Positions 51,827-60,710 of a stretch of 64,000 bases of DNA are shown here, piece after piece. Numbering within the stretch: position 1 is the first letter of the stretch; every line of letters starts with the position of its first letter. The position numbers were made by a program, and so were the translations under genes. Under the pieces are notes generated by a model. It did no database searches and was not told where the DNA came from. It was given only the letters and a program-made list of their open reading frames with translations. This DNA is from Pseudomonadota bacterium (lineage in GTDB: Bacteria > Pseudomonadota > Alphaproteobacteria > Rhizobiales > Xanthobacteraceae): the NCBI GenBank assembly GCA_023386635.1, contig JAEWJH010000066.1, positions 3,026 through 67,025 on the forward strand, given 5' to 3'.

Positions 51827-53086
51827 TCACGCCGCGGAGGCGGATTTGCGCGGCTTCGCCCGGCCGTTCGAGAGCATAAAGTCCGACATCCGCGGTGCGA
51901 TTTCGGCGCGGAAGCGCGAGCCGTTGAACACGCCGTAGTGGCCGACATTCGGCTGCATGTAGCGGACCTTCTTCTCCGCCGGGATATTCACGCAGAGATC
52001 GTGCGCCGCCTCGGTCTGGCCGAGACCGGAAATATCGTCGTTCTCGCCCTCGATGGTCATCAGCGCGACGCGGGTGATCTGCGACGGATCGATGGCGCGG
52101 CCACGATGCGTCATCTCGCCTTTCGGCAAGGCATGCTTGATGAAGACGGTGTCGACGGTTTGCAGATAGAACTCGGCGGTGAGGTCCATCACCGCGAGAT
52201 ATTCGTCGTAGAACTCGCGATGCTTCTGCGCGGAATCGCCGTCGCCCTTCACCAGATGCTGGAACAGGTTGTAGTGCGCATCGAGATGACGGTCGAGATT
52301 CATGCTGACGAAACCGTGCAGCTGCAGGAAGCCCGGATAGACATCACGCATGAAGCCCGGATTCGGAAACGGCACGCGGGTGATGACGTTGTTGCGGAAC
52401 CAGGCAAGGCCACGCTCCTGCGCCAGCTTGTTCACGCCGGTCGGGTTGCGCCGCGTGTCGATCGGCCCGCCCATCAGCATCATCGAATTGGGAACGTTGG
52501 GATCCTTGTCGGCTTCCATCAGCGACACGGCGGCAAGCACCGGCACCGACGGCTGACAGACGCCAACCACATGCACATCGCCGCCGAGCGCGTGCAGCAT
52601 CGCGATCACGTAATCGATATAGGTGTCGAGATCGAAAGCCCCGGCCGATACCGGCACCATGCGCGCATCGGTCCAGTCGGTGATGTAGACTTCGTGATTG
52701 GGCAGGAACGCCTCAACCGTGCCGCGCAGCAGCGTCGCGAAGTGGCCCGACATCGGCGCGACCAGCAGCACCTTCGGCTGCGGCCGCCGCAACGCATGCG
52801 GCATCAGGCGCTGGAAGTGCAGCAGGCGGCAGAACGGCCGCTCCCACACCGGCACCGCGGCGACCGGAACGCGCTCGCCCTCCACCAAGGCCGAAGGGAT
52901 GTCCCACACAGGCTTCTTGTAGCGGCGGGTCGAGCGCTCGAACAATTCCGCAGCAGCCGCCATGCTCTTGCCGTAGAGCGTGTGCGACAGCGGATTGGCC
53001 GGGTTCTTGAAGAAAAACTTGGTGGCGTCGGCGGCGACCCGCGACGGATTGAGCGCGGCATGGCCGAACTCGTAAAGCCAGTACAT
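51827..53086 (-). CDS. phaZ: intracellular poly(3-hydroxybutyrate) depolymerase
   Basis: A 419-residue intracellular PHB depolymerase, the same length as the Cupriavidus PhaZ1 class. The nucleophile is cysteine in the lipase-like box VVGVCQPS (Cys177), with His in PNVGHYGVFNG near residue 388 and an Asp between. There is no signal peptide. The start MYWLYEFGHA at 53086 fits the family; ATG 53155 would add 23 residues. It releases 3-hydroxybutyrate oligomers from granules, feeding BdhA encoded at 5.5 kb. Confidence 0.93.
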   Translation of the reverse strand: MYWLYEFGHAALNPSRVAADATKFFFKNPANPLSHTLYGKSMAAAAELFERSTRRYKKPVWDIPSALVEGERVPVAAVPVWERPFCRLLHFQRLMPHALRRPQPKVLLVAPMSGHFATLLRGTVEAFLPNHEVYITDWTDARMVPVSAGAFDLDTYIDYVIAMLHALGGDVHVVGVCQPSVPVLAAVSLMEADKDPNVPNSMMLMGGPIDTRRNPTGVNKLAQERGLAWFRNNVITRVPFPNPGFMRDVYPGFLQLHGFVSMNLDRHLDAHYNLFQHLVKGDGDSAQKHREFYDEYLAVMDLTAEFYLQTVDTVFIKHALPKGEMTHRGRAIDPSQITRVALMTIEGENDDISGLGQTEAAHDLCVNIPAEKKVRYMQPNVGHYGVFNGSRFRAEIAPRMSDFMLSNGRAKPRKSASAA

Positions 53087-53185
53087 CGGTGTCGATGGGA
53101 GAAAGCCGTTGGTCGCGGGAAGCGCAGCCGCGCCCCCGAATTCGCCTATCGCCATCTCAGTTTTCCCCGGCCCGCTCTGGCGTGA

Positions 53186-53229
53186 TTGCTGCACTGCGAA
53201 AGCATGACTGTTTTTTGAATCAGCGTCAA
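53186..53229 (-). promoter_or_regulatory. candidate phaZ promoter and TGC-rich site
   Basis: On the minus strand TTGACG (53224-53229) is followed 17 bases later by CATGCT, a moderate sigma70-like pair. The TGC-rich word GCAGTGCAGCA nearby (53188-53198) resembles GCGGTGCAACA in the bdhA dyad. Both calls are tentative. Confidence 0.35.
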
Positions 53230-53296
53230 TCTAACGCAGCAGACCTTCTCAAGGCCTTTACGGGAAAAATTAGACCGAAGAATCAATATCTTGCGG

Positions 53297-54106
53297 TCAT
53301 TCGCCGGTTTGCAGCAAAGTTCCATGGCGGCGCGCGCTGCTCAGTAACAGAGCAAATGCAACGCAGCCGGCTGAGAACAGCACCACGTTAAGCGCCAGCG
53401 CTTCCAGCATCAGGTCGGCCCGGAACGTGTGATGGATCAGCAGCGCGCGCATGCCCTCGAACACATAAGTCGGCGGCAGCGCCCAGGCGATCCATTGCAG
53501 CCAGACCGGCAGCACCGACACCGGATAGTAGACGCAGCACAGCGGCAGCAGCAGGAACATGAAGGTCCAGGCCAGCGTCTCGGCGCCGAGTCCGTTTCGC
53601 AATAGCAAGCCTGCGACGAGGATGCCGATCGCCCAGCTTGTCAGCATCAGGTTGGCGAAGAACGCGCCGAGCGCGAGGCCGAGCCCCCACAGATTGAAGC
53701 CGAAGAACCAAATCGCGAGCAGCGTCACCGGTATCATGCCGATCGCTAATCGAATGAGACTCATGATCATCAGCGCGAAGATGAATTCGGCCGGACGCAG
53801 CGGCGACATCATGATGTTGCCGAGGTTGCGCGCATACATCTCTTCGAGGAACGAGATCGAAAAGCCGAGCTGACCGCGGAACAGGATGTCCCACAGCAGA
53901 ACCGAGCCGATGAACACGCCGCCGGCCTGCACGAAGAAGCCGGCGTTCTGCTGAATGTAGGTCTGCAGGAAGCCCCACATCAGCATCTGCACCATCGGCC
54001 AGTAGATCAGGTCGAGAATGCGCGGCCACGACGAGCGCAGCAGATACCAATAGCGCCGCACCATGGCGCCGACGCGATGCGGCGAAAACTCCATCGAGAA
54101 TTCCAT
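53297..54106 (-). CDS. ABC-2 type exporter permease
   Basis: A 269-residue membrane protein with six helices, resembling NodJ-like ABC-2 permeases (RPAEFIFALMIMSLIRLAIGMIP, PPTYVFEGMRALLIHHTF). The ATG at 54106 overlaps the ATPase stop as ATGA; a GTG at 54109 is also possible. It should form the channel for the adjacent ATPase, exporting a lipid, polysaccharide or drug. The 3' end lies just upstream of the phaZ promoter region. Confidence 0.88.
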   Translation of the reverse strand: MEFSMEFSPHRVGAMVRRYWYLLRSSWPRILDLIYWPMVQMLMWGFLQTYIQQNAGFFVQAGGVFIGSVLLWDILFRGQLGFSISFLEEMYARNLGNIMMSPLRPAEFIFALMIMSLIRLAIGMIPVTLLAIWFFGFNLWGLGLALGAFFANLMLTSWAIGILVAGLLLRNGLGAETLAWTFMFLLLPLCCVYYPVSVLPVWLQWIAWALPPTYVFEGMRALLIHHTFRADLMLEALALNVVLFSAGCVAFALLLSSARRHGTLLQTGE

Positions 54107-54867
54107 CACGACACCCTCTGCTGCGCTTCGCCGCGACCGCGCGCGATATCGAGGAACACGTCCTCCAGCGTTTCGCGGCCGTAGCGCGCCAGCAATTGCT
54201 GCGGCGTGTCGTCGTCGACGATCTCGCCCTTCTTCATCATGATGACGCGCTCGCACAGCCGTTCGACCTCGGCCATGTTGTGCGAGGCGAGCAGCACGGT
54301 GGCATTGCGCGTGCGGCAATAGCGCTCGAGATGACCGCGCACCCAGTCCGCCGTATCGGGATCGAGCGAGGCGGTCGGCTCGTCGAGCAGCAGCACCTCC
54401 GGATTGTTGAGCAGCGACTTGGCGACCGACACCCGGGTCTTTTGCCCGGCCGAGAGCTTGCCCGACGGGCGGTCGAGGATCTCGCGCAAATCGAGATCGC
54501 TGGCGAGCTGATCGATACGCCCGGCGATATCCGGTACGGCGTAGAGATCGCCGAACACGCGCAGGTTCTGCCGCACGGTCAGCCGCATCGGCATGTCCAC
54601 ATAGGGCGACTGGAAATTCATCCGGTGCAGCACGCGATAGCGCTGCCGCGGCATCTCCGCACCGAGCACGCGGACGGTGCCCGAGGTCGGCGTCAGCAAT
54701 CCCATAATGGTCGCGATGGTGGTGCTCTTGCCCGCGCCATTGCCGCCCAAAAGGCCGGTCATCGTGCCCGGCATCAGGCTGAACGAAATGCCCTTCACCG
54801 CCGTGGTGGTGGCATAGGTCTTCACTAGGCGGTCGACGGCAATGGCGGCTTTGGCGGTGGCGTCCAT
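54106..54867 (-). CDS. ABC exporter ATPase
   Basis: A 253-residue ABC-2-type ATPase. It has Walker A GLLGGNGAGKSTTI (about 38-51), Q-loop NFQSPY, signature KLSAGQKTRVSVAKSLL, Walker B VLLLDEPTASLDP and switch LLASHNMAEVE. The ATG at 54867 gives a standard N-terminus; an ATG 28 codons upstream is possible. It is divergent from regB (150 bases between starts) and coupled to its permease. The substrate is unknown. Confidence 0.88.
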   Translation of the reverse strand: MDATAKAAIAVDRLVKTYATTTAVKGISFSLMPGTMTGLLGGNGAGKSTTIATIMGLLTPTSGTVRVLGAEMPRQRYRVLHRMNFQSPYVDMPMRLTVRQNLRVFGDLYAVPDIAGRIDQLASDLDLREILDRPSGKLSAGQKTRVSVAKSLLNNPEVLLLDEPTASLDPDTADWVRGHLERYCRTRNATVLLASHNMAEVERLCERVIMMKKGEIVDDDTPQQLLARYGRETLEDVFLDIARGRGEAQQRVS

Positions 54868-55017
54868 GAAAGGCGTCTGTGACCGGTCCGGCGAATGGGC
54901 AAAAGGGATGTCGGCCCAGATGTGGCGAGATGCCGCTGACTTGTCCAGCATCGAATTCGGCGTTTCTGGCATGCGCCGCACCCGCGACCGTTTCCGACAC
55001 GGCCGATCGCGCCTAGA

Positions 55018-56337
55018 ATGAGCGTCATGCCGTTGCTCGATCTCGCCGCCTCCCATCCGCGCCGCAATGTCCGCCTCGATACGCTGGTCCGCCTGCGCTG
55101 GCTGGCGATCGCCGGGCAGACCGCGGCGGTGCTCGGCGTCTATGTCGGTCTCGAATTCCCGCTGCCGCTGTGGTCGTGCCTGACCGTCATCGCCCTGTCG
55201 GCGCTGCTCAACATCGCGCTGCGCGTGCGCTTCCATGCGACGCAACGGCTCGAACCGGAGCGCGCCGCCTGGCTGCTCGCCTTCGACATCGCCGAACTCG
55301 CGGTGCTGCTGTTCCTCACCGGCGGACTGCAGAACCCGTTCGCGTTCCTGTTCCTTGGGCCGGTATTGTTCTCCGCGACCGCGCTGCCGCCGCGCTACAC
55401 GCTGATGCTGGGCGGCTTCGCCGTGCTGTGCGCCACCGTACTGGTGTTCGCGCATTTCCCGCTGCCGTGGGACAGCAGCGATCCTCTGGAACTGCCGCCG
55501 ATCTACATGGTCGGCGTCTGGCTCTCGATCCTGCTGTCGATGGGCTTCATCGGCGTGCATGCGTGGCAGATCACCGAAGAAGCGCGGCAGCTTACCGACG
55601 CGCTCGCGGCCACCGAACTGGTGCTGGCGCATGAGCAGCATCTCTCGCAGCTCGACGGCCTCGCCGCCGCCGCCGCGCACGAACTCGGCACACCGCTCGC
55701 GACCATCACCGTCATCGCCAAGGAACTGGAGCGCGCGATTTCCACCAACTCGCCGCACCGCGACGATATCCGCCTGCTGCGCGAACAGGCGCTGCGCTGC
55801 CGCGAGATTTTGGCGAAGATCACCGAACTCTCCACCAGCAACGAGCCGATCGACAGTTTGCCGCTGTCGGCGCTGATCGACGAAGTGGTCAATCCGCATC
55901 GCGATTTCGGCGTGGCGATCGACGTGCCGAAGCCGGACCCGGACGAGCCCCTGGCCTCGCGCAATCCGGCGATCCTCTACGGGCTCGGCAACATCGTCGA
56001 GAACGCCGTCGACTTCGCGCGCGAGCGCGTCACGGTGAAGACCGAATGGACCGAGGACGAAGTAGCGATCACCGTCAGCGACGACGGACCGGGCTTTGCG
56101 CCGGAAATCCTGGCGCGCATCGGCGAGCCCTACGTCACCAGCAAGCGCGGCCGCCGCATCGGCGACAAATCGGAAACCGCGGGCCTCGGCCTCGGCTTCT
56201 TCATCGCCAAGACCTTGCTGGAACGCTCCGGCGCCATCGTCGCGTTCCAGAATCGGCCGCTGCCGGAGCGGGGCGCGATCATCCATATACGCTGGGCCCG
56301 CGACGATTTCGCGCGCCCCCTCGGGCTCGCCGCCTGA
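55018..56337 (+). CDS. regB: redox-responsive sensor histidine kinase RegB/PrrB
   Basis: A 439-residue kinase with six N-terminal membrane helices. The quinone-sensing heptad GGLQNPF (102-108) and a cysteine at the dimerisation-helix end (Cys261, ALRCREIL) match the two known redox inputs of RegB. The H-box is AAAAHELGTPLATI with His221; the N-box is NIVENAVDFA; the G-boxes are DDGPGFAPEI and GLGLGFFIAKTLL. It phosphorylates RegA under low oxygen to control photosynthesis, respiration, nitrogen or carbon fixation genes. regA follows, 124 bases downstream. Confidence 0.95.
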   Translation: MSVMPLLDLAASHPRRNVRLDTLVRLRWLAIAGQTAAVLGVYVGLEFPLPLWSCLTVIALSALLNIALRVRFHATQRLEPERAAWLLAFDIAELAVLLFLTGGLQNPFAFLFLGPVLFSATALPPRYTLMLGGFAVLCATVLVFAHFPLPWDSSDPLELPPIYMVGVWLSILLSMGFIGVHAWQITEEARQLTDALAATELVLAHEQHLSQLDGLAAAAAHELGTPLATITVIAKELERAISTNSPHRDDIRLLREQALRCREILAKITELSTSNEPIDSLPLSALIDEVVNPHRDFGVAIDVPKPDPDEPLASRNPAILYGLGNIVENAVDFARERVTVKTEWTEDEVAITVSDDGPGFAPEILARIGEPYVTSKRGRRIGDKSETAGLGLGFFIAKTLLERSGAIVAFQNRPLPERGAIIHIRWARDDFARPLGLAA

Positions 56338-56354
56338 TTTATCGCGCGTTTCGG

Positions 56355-56396
56355 GGCACAATCGACCATGATCGGAACGGCCGCCGTAATTGTGCC
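56355..56396. promoter_or_regulatory. spaced inverted repeat between regB and regA
   Basis: GGCACAAT (56355-56362) and ATTGTGCC (56389-56396) form a perfect 8-bp dyad with a 26-base spacer. It lies 66 bases before the regA start and may be an operator or a structured leader. No known consensus is matched with confidence. Confidence 0.4.
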
Positions 56397-56461
56397 ACGG
56401 TGCCTTTCCACGCTAGATTACTGTCGAATTCAACTTTACCGATCATCCGGAGGAACGGAAC

Positions 56462-57040
56462 GTGTCACTGACTGTCGCTGAAAGCGCCCCCGCCACACCG
56501 CGCGAGCAGGTCCCGGCGGAACGCTCGCTGCTGATCGTCGAGGATGACAAGTCGTTCCTGCAGCGGCTCGCCAAGGCGCTGGAGTCGCGCGGCTTCGCCG
56601 TGACCACCGCCGAATCCGTCGCGGAAGGTCTGATGCAGCTCGAACAGTCGCCGCCGGCTTTCGCCGTGGTCGACATGCGCCTGCAGGACGGCAACGGTCT
56701 CGAAGTGATCTCGGCGCTCAAGCGCCGCCGCCCCGACGCGCGCGGCATCGTCCTGACCGGCTACGGCAACATCGCGACCGCCGTGAATGCGATCAAGCTC
56801 GGCGCGGTCGACTATCTCGCCAAGCCGGTCGACGCCGACGACGTGCTCGCGGCGCTGCTCGCGCTCGACCACAAGTCGATCGAACTGCCGGAAAACCCGA
56901 TGTCGGCCGATCGCGTGCGTTGGGAGCACATCCAGCGCGTCTACGAAATGTGCGGGCGCAATGTGTCGGAAACGGCGCGGCGGCTTAGCATGCATCGCCG
57001 GACCTTGCAGCGCATCCTCGCCAAGCGCGCGCCGCGCTGA
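56462..57040 (+). CDS. regA: response regulator RegA/PrrA
   Basis: A 192-residue global redox regulator. Receiver domain: acidic pair Asp28-Asp29, phospho-acceptor Asp71 (VVDMRLQDGNGLE), Lys121 (AKPVDADD). A short linker leads to the Fis-type helix-turn-helix NVSETARRLSMHRRTLQRIL (about 163-185), nearly invariant in RegA proteins. The start is GTG 56462, after a strong GGAGG. The partner kinase RegB is directly upstream. The SenC/PrrC gene often found between them in phototrophs is absent. Confidence 0.96.
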   Translation: MSLTVAESAPATPREQVPAERSLLIVEDDKSFLQRLAKALESRGFAVTTAESVAEGLMQLEQSPPAFAVVDMRLQDGNGLEVISALKRRRPDARGIVLTGYGNIATAVNAIKLGAVDYLAKPVDADDVLAALLALDHKSIELPENPMSADRVRWEHIQRVYEMCGRNVSETARRLSMHRRTLQRILAKRAPR

Positions 57041-57059
57041 CGTTTTCGCTTTTACAAGG

Positions 57060-57090
57060 CGTCATGCCCGGCCTTGTGTCGGGCATGACG
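57060..57090. terminator. bidirectional hairpin between convergent regA and mmcB
   Basis: CGTCATGCCCG (57060-57070) and CGGGCATGACG (57080-57090) form a perfect 11-bp stem with a 9-base loop (GCCTTGTGT). It stands 19 bases after the regA stop and 17 bases beyond the mmcB stop. Arms share GTCATG with the REP-like elements, so it may be a REP copy used as terminator. Confidence 0.7.
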
Positions 57091-57107
57091 GATAGTCGTC
57101 GAAAATC

Positions 57108-57590
57108 TTAAAACTCCTCGCCATACGGCCCGGTCGGGTCGATCAGCGATTGCAGCCGCAATGATGCGGCGCGGGCGATCGTCAGCAGCATCGCCTTGCG
57201 CGCCGGTGCGCTCAAGCGATGCTCCGGCGCATCGCATTTGATCTCGGCGCCGAACGCATCCGCGACGATCAATCCGGTGTCCGGCGGGAAAATCTCGCAC
57301 GGCACCTGTTGCGTGGTCGCGAAAAACAGCCGGTCGCAATGCTGGCGATAATCCATCCATTTGTGATCGGCGCGAAAATCCGCGATCGACGACTTGATCT
57401 CGACGATCCAGATCGTGCCCTTGCGATCCATCGCCGCGAGGTCGGCGCGCCGGCCGGACGCCAGCGGCAGTTCGCTGACGCAGGAAAAGCCATACGCAGC
57501 AAGAAGCCGCGCCGTGCCACGCGCCACCGCCAGCGCCGTCTCCGACTGACGGCCATCGACCGGCGCCTCGATCCGCTGCGACAGACCCAT
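57108..57590 (-). CDS. mmcB: MmcB family DNA repair protein
   Basis: A 160-residue alphaproteobacterial protein. The restriction-endonuclease-like core is visible: LASGRRADLAAM (Asp) followed by IWIVEIKSSIADFRADHKW (Glu-x-Lys), plus the Cys-containing FPPDTGLIVADAF. Caulobacter MmcB contributes to resistance to mitomycin C. The start at ATG 57590 shares one base with the mtnA stop (TGATG); a GTG three bases earlier is possible. It is the second gene of an mtnA-mmcB unit. Confidence 0.9.
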   Translation of the reverse strand: MGLSQRIEAPVDGRQSETALAVARGTARLLAAYGFSCVSELPLASGRRADLAAMDRKGTIWIVEIKSSIADFRADHKWMDYRQHCDRLFFATTQQVPCEIFPPDTGLIVADAFGAEIKCDAPEHRLSAPARKAMLLTIARAASLRLQSLIDPTGPYGEEF

Positions 57591-58795
57591 CACCGCCGCT
57601 CCGCTAGACCTGGACTCGTTGAGCTTGAGCCATCCGCGGCCCGCTTCTTTTCGTTTTCAGCGTGATCTCGTCGGAAAACCGGTTTCCACTTTTCCGGATC
57701 ACGCCTTGCGCGTTCGGGAAATGCCGCGGCCAAACCCTCACGCGTCGCCGGAAGAATACCGCGCTCGGTGATCAACCCGGTGACGAGCCGCGCCGGCGTC
57801 ACGTCGAACGCATAGTTCGCGACCGGCGAGCCGTCCGGCACGATTCGCACCGCTTCGATACGGCCGTCGCTGGTGCGGCCGGACATCACCGCCACCTCGT
57901 CGGCGGCGCGCTGCTCGATCGGAATTTCCGCGACCCCGTCATCGACAGCGAAGTCGATGGTGGGCGACGGCAGCGCCACGTAGAACGGCACGCCGTTGTC
58001 CCTGGCCGCCAGCGCCTTCAGGTAAGTCCCGATCTTGTTGCAGACATCGCCACGCGCGGTGACACGATCGGTGCCGACGATCACCATGTCGACCAGACCA
58101 TGCTGCATCAGATGACCGCCGGTATTGTCCGGGATCACCGTATGCGGCACGCCGTGCCGGCCGAGCTCCCACGCGGTGAGCGACGCGCCCTGATTGCGCG
58201 GCCGCGTTTCGTCGGCATAGACATGCAGCGCGATGCCCTTGTCATGCGCGAGATAGATGGGCGCCGTCGCCGTGCCCCAGTCCACCGTCGCCAGCCAGCC
58301 GGCGTTGCAATGGGTCAACACGTTGACGCGCTCGCCGGGTTTCTTGCGCGCGGCGATGTCCTCGATCAGCCGCAGACCGTGCTCGCCGATCGCGCGGTTA
58401 ATGGCGACATCCTCATCGCAAATCTCGGCGGCGCGTTTCTCGGCAACAGCCAGCCGCTCGCCGCGCGGCCGGTTGCGCACCGCCGCCATCATCTTATCGA
58501 GCGCCCATTTCAGGTTGATCGCCGTCGGCCGCGTCGCCAGCAACGCGCGGTAAGCGGCTTCGAGCGCTTCGTCGGAGGCATCCTCGCGCAGCGCCAGCAC
58601 CATGCCATAAGCCGCAACCGCGCCGATGAGCGGCGCGCCGCGCACCAGCATCGAGGAGATCGCATGCGCGGCATCGTCACGCGACGTCAGTCGCACGGTG
58701 CGGAAATCATGCGGCAGCACGGTCTGGTCGATGACGCCGACCGCGCCATCGGCCTCGACCCAGATGCTGCGCATCGGTTTGCCATTGACCTTCAT
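57590..58795 (-). CDS. mtnA: methylthioribose-1-phosphate isomerase
   Basis: A 401-residue enzyme of methionine salvage that isomerises 5-methylthioribose-1-phosphate to methylthioribulose-1-phosphate. It has the family motif VRGAPLIGAVAAYG (51-64), catalytic Cys163 in THCNAGWLAT and Asp243 in IVGTDRVTARGD. The C-terminus carries a polar tail of about 30 residues beyond the usual end. The ATG at 58795 is chosen over an upstream start. No other mtn genes are in the window. Confidence 0.94.
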   Translation of the reverse strand: MKVNGKPMRSIWVEADGAVGVIDQTVLPHDFRTVRLTSRDDAAHAISSMLVRGAPLIGAVAAYGMVLALREDASDEALEAAYRALLATRPTAINLKWALDKMMAAVRNRPRGERLAVAEKRAAEICDEDVAINRAIGEHGLRLIEDIAARKKPGERVNVLTHCNAGWLATVDWGTATAPIYLAHDKGIALHVYADETRPRNQGASLTAWELGRHGVPHTVIPDNTGGHLMQHGLVDMVIVGTDRVTARGDVCNKIGTYLKALAARDNGVPFYVALPSPTIDFAVDDGVAEIPIEQRAADEVAVMSGRTSDGRIEAVRIVPDGSPVANYAFDVTPARLVTGLITERGILPATREGLAAAFPERARRDPEKWKPVFRRDHAENEKKRAADGSSSTSPGLAERR

Positions 58796-58932
58796 GGCAT
58801 GAGCCTTAACGCCGATTCCCGGCGCCGCAAAGCCCCGGCCTCGCTCTCGCATCATCCATGGCTTGCCCCTCCCGATACGGAAACGCCCGTGCTAGGAGGG
58901 TTCCAACGACGACGACCTGCCAAGGACCGGCC

Positions 58933-59778
58933 ATGACGATCGACTACGAGAAGGAATACAACAACCGGGCCCGCGTGCCGGAGCACCCGCAGATTTTCGA
59001 GGGCTGGGCACGCGACGCCGCCGCCTATCGCGCTGCACGGCCGAAGGCGGAACTGGGCCTCTCCTATGGTCCCTCGCCGCGGCAGATCATCGATATTTTC
59101 CCCGCCGACGACGCCGATGCGCCGCTCGCGCTGTTCATCCACGGCGGCTGGTGGATGTCGCTGCATCCGTCGAGCTTCAGCCACATGGCCGCCGGCCCCA
59201 ATGCGCGCGGCGTGACCGTCGCCGTCGCCGGCTACGACCTGTGTCCGGATGTGACCATCGCGCAGATCACCGATCAGATCCGCAACGCCTGCCTGATGCT
59301 CTGGCGCAAATACCGCAAGCGCTTCGCGGTCTTCGGCCATTCCGCCGGCGGACATCTGACCGCGTGCATGACCGCCACGACCTGGAGCACGCTCGATGCC
59401 GATGCGCCGGCCGATCTTGTGCCGGCGGGCTATTCGATCTCCGGCGTGTTCGACGTTGAGCCGTTGCGGCACACCAGCATGAACGCCAACCTCAGACTGA
59501 CCGAAACCTCGGCGCGCCTGATCTCGCCGATCCATTGGCCGGTGCCGCCGGGCCGCACTCTCGACGCCGTGGCCGGCGCGCTGGAGTCATCGGAATTCCT
59601 GCGCCAGAGCCAGGAGATCGCCAAGGTCTGGGGCGGCGTCGCGCATACGCATTACGCGGCGATCGCGGACGCCAACCACTTCACCGTGCTGGCGCCCTTC
59701 ACCGACCCCAACAGCGGCATGACGGCGCGCGTGAGCGAACTCGCGCGGCACCCGCAGGGTGTGTCGCGGCGGGGCTGA
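58933..59778 (+). CDS. alpha/beta hydrolase, arylformamidase-like
   Basis: A 281-residue esterase of the HGGXW class: HGGWW at 70-74 (oxyanion hole), nucleophile Ser137 in FGHSAGGH, acid Asp near SGVFDVEPL, and His in ADANHFTVL. This arrangement fits kynurenine formamidase-like hydrolases and related carboxylesterases. The ATG at 58933 follows AAGGA. It is divergent from mtnA. Tryptophan catabolism is possible, but no kyn genes are adjacent. Confidence 0.82.
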   Translation: MTIDYEKEYNNRARVPEHPQIFEGWARDAAAYRAARPKAELGLSYGPSPRQIIDIFPADDADAPLALFIHGGWWMSLHPSSFSHMAAGPNARGVTVAVAGYDLCPDVTIAQITDQIRNACLMLWRKYRKRFAVFGHSAGGHLTACMTATTWSTLDADAPADLVPAGYSISGVFDVEPLRHTSMNANLRLTETSARLISPIHWPVPPGRTLDAVAGALESSEFLRQSQEIAKVWGGVAHTHYAAIADANHFTVLAPFTDPNSGMTARVSELARHPQGVSRRG

Positions 59779-59789
59779 CGTTTCGTAGC

Positions 59790-60560
59790 TTACAGCCAAT
59801 AGCGGTAGATAAATTCCAGCGTCAGCACCACGCCGAACACGATCACCATGATGCGGATGATGCCGCGTGGCAGCACGCGCGCGACCCATGCACCGACCAA
59901 CCCGCCGAGAGTCGAGCCGGCCATCAAAGCCAGGGTCGAAGGCCACGGCACCGCGTCGTGCCCGATGTACACCAACGCGGCGACGGAGCTGTTCAAACTC
60001 ATGATCAGATTCTTCGCTGCATTCGCGTTGCGATAATCGCCGCGGGTCGCTACCGACAACGCACCGAGCATCAGGATGCCGACGCCGGACCCGAAATAAC
60101 CGCCGTAGAACGATACCGGCAGCACGAGTTTCAAGCTGGTGACATCCATCGCAATGGCGCGGCCGCGCCGTTCTGCCCGGACGCGGATCCATTCGGCGAT
60201 TTGTCCGGAATAGGCGAACATCAGCGTCGCAAACCCGAGCAGCAGCGGGACGATCAATTTGAATACGCGCTCCGGCGTGGCCATCAGCAGACCGGCGCCG
60301 ATAACGGCACCGACAATGGACGCGACAACCAGTCGGACGAAGCCCATATTGAGGGGCGGCAGCAGCTTGCGCTCCGCCACAGACGCGACGATGTTGGATG
60401 GAAACAGCGCCACATTGGTCGCCACCGTCGCCGAAATCGGCGGCATGCCCATGGCGATCAGGATGGGGTAGGTGACGAGCGATGCTCCTCCGACCACCGA
60501 CGCAATGACCCCGGCGGCAACGCCGGTCAGCGCCAGATAGATGATGTGGAGGAAATCCAT
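59790..60560 (-). CDS. TSUP (TauE/SafE) family sulfite/anion exporter
   Basis: A 256-residue membrane protein with about eight helices and the two-fold TSUP repeat: GVAAGVIASVVGGASLVTYPIL in the first half and SFYGGYFGSGVGILMLGAL in the second. Members move sulfite, sulfoacetate or other organosulfur anions. The start is ATG 60560; a longer frame upstream is low quality. It is convergent with the hydrolase gene. A link to the SsuABC-type importer at 41.7-44.4 kb is conceivable but not supported by position. Confidence 0.88.
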   Translation of the reverse strand: MDFLHIIYLALTGVAAGVIASVVGGASLVTYPILIAMGMPPISATVATNVALFPSNIVASVAERKLLPPLNMGFVRLVVASIVGAVIGAGLLMATPERVFKLIVPLLLGFATLMFAYSGQIAEWIRVRAERRGRAIAMDVTSLKLVLPVSFYGGYFGSGVGILMLGALSVATRGDYRNANAAKNLIMSLNSSVAALVYIGHDAVPWPSTLALMAGSTLGGLVGAWVARVLPRGIIRIMVIVFGVVLTLEFIYRYWL

Positions 60561-60657
60561 CGCGCATGGCCATACGCATTGACTGCTGGCGTGGCAAGCA
60601 TCCCGTGGACAAAGCACGGAATGACAGGCGCGCAGGCAAAGCATGGCGCGGGCACGC

Positions 60658-60693
60658 AAACGCCCGGACCGGCCGAGACCGATCCGGGCGTTT
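60658..60693 (-). terminator. terminator hairpin downstream of gcdH
   Basis: AAACGCCCGGA (60658-60668) and TCCGGGCGTTT (60683-60693) form a perfect 11-bp stem with a 14-base loop, 17 bases past the gcdH stop. The A/T ends make it workable in both directions. Confidence 0.8.
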
Positions 60694-60710
60694 AATTCCG
60701 CGCCAGCAGG

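Noticed and set aside
54106..56361. A 751-codon frame extending the ABC ATPase upstream
   Set aside because: The extension is antisense to regB. The ATPase begins at ATG 54867 with a normal ABC N-terminus.
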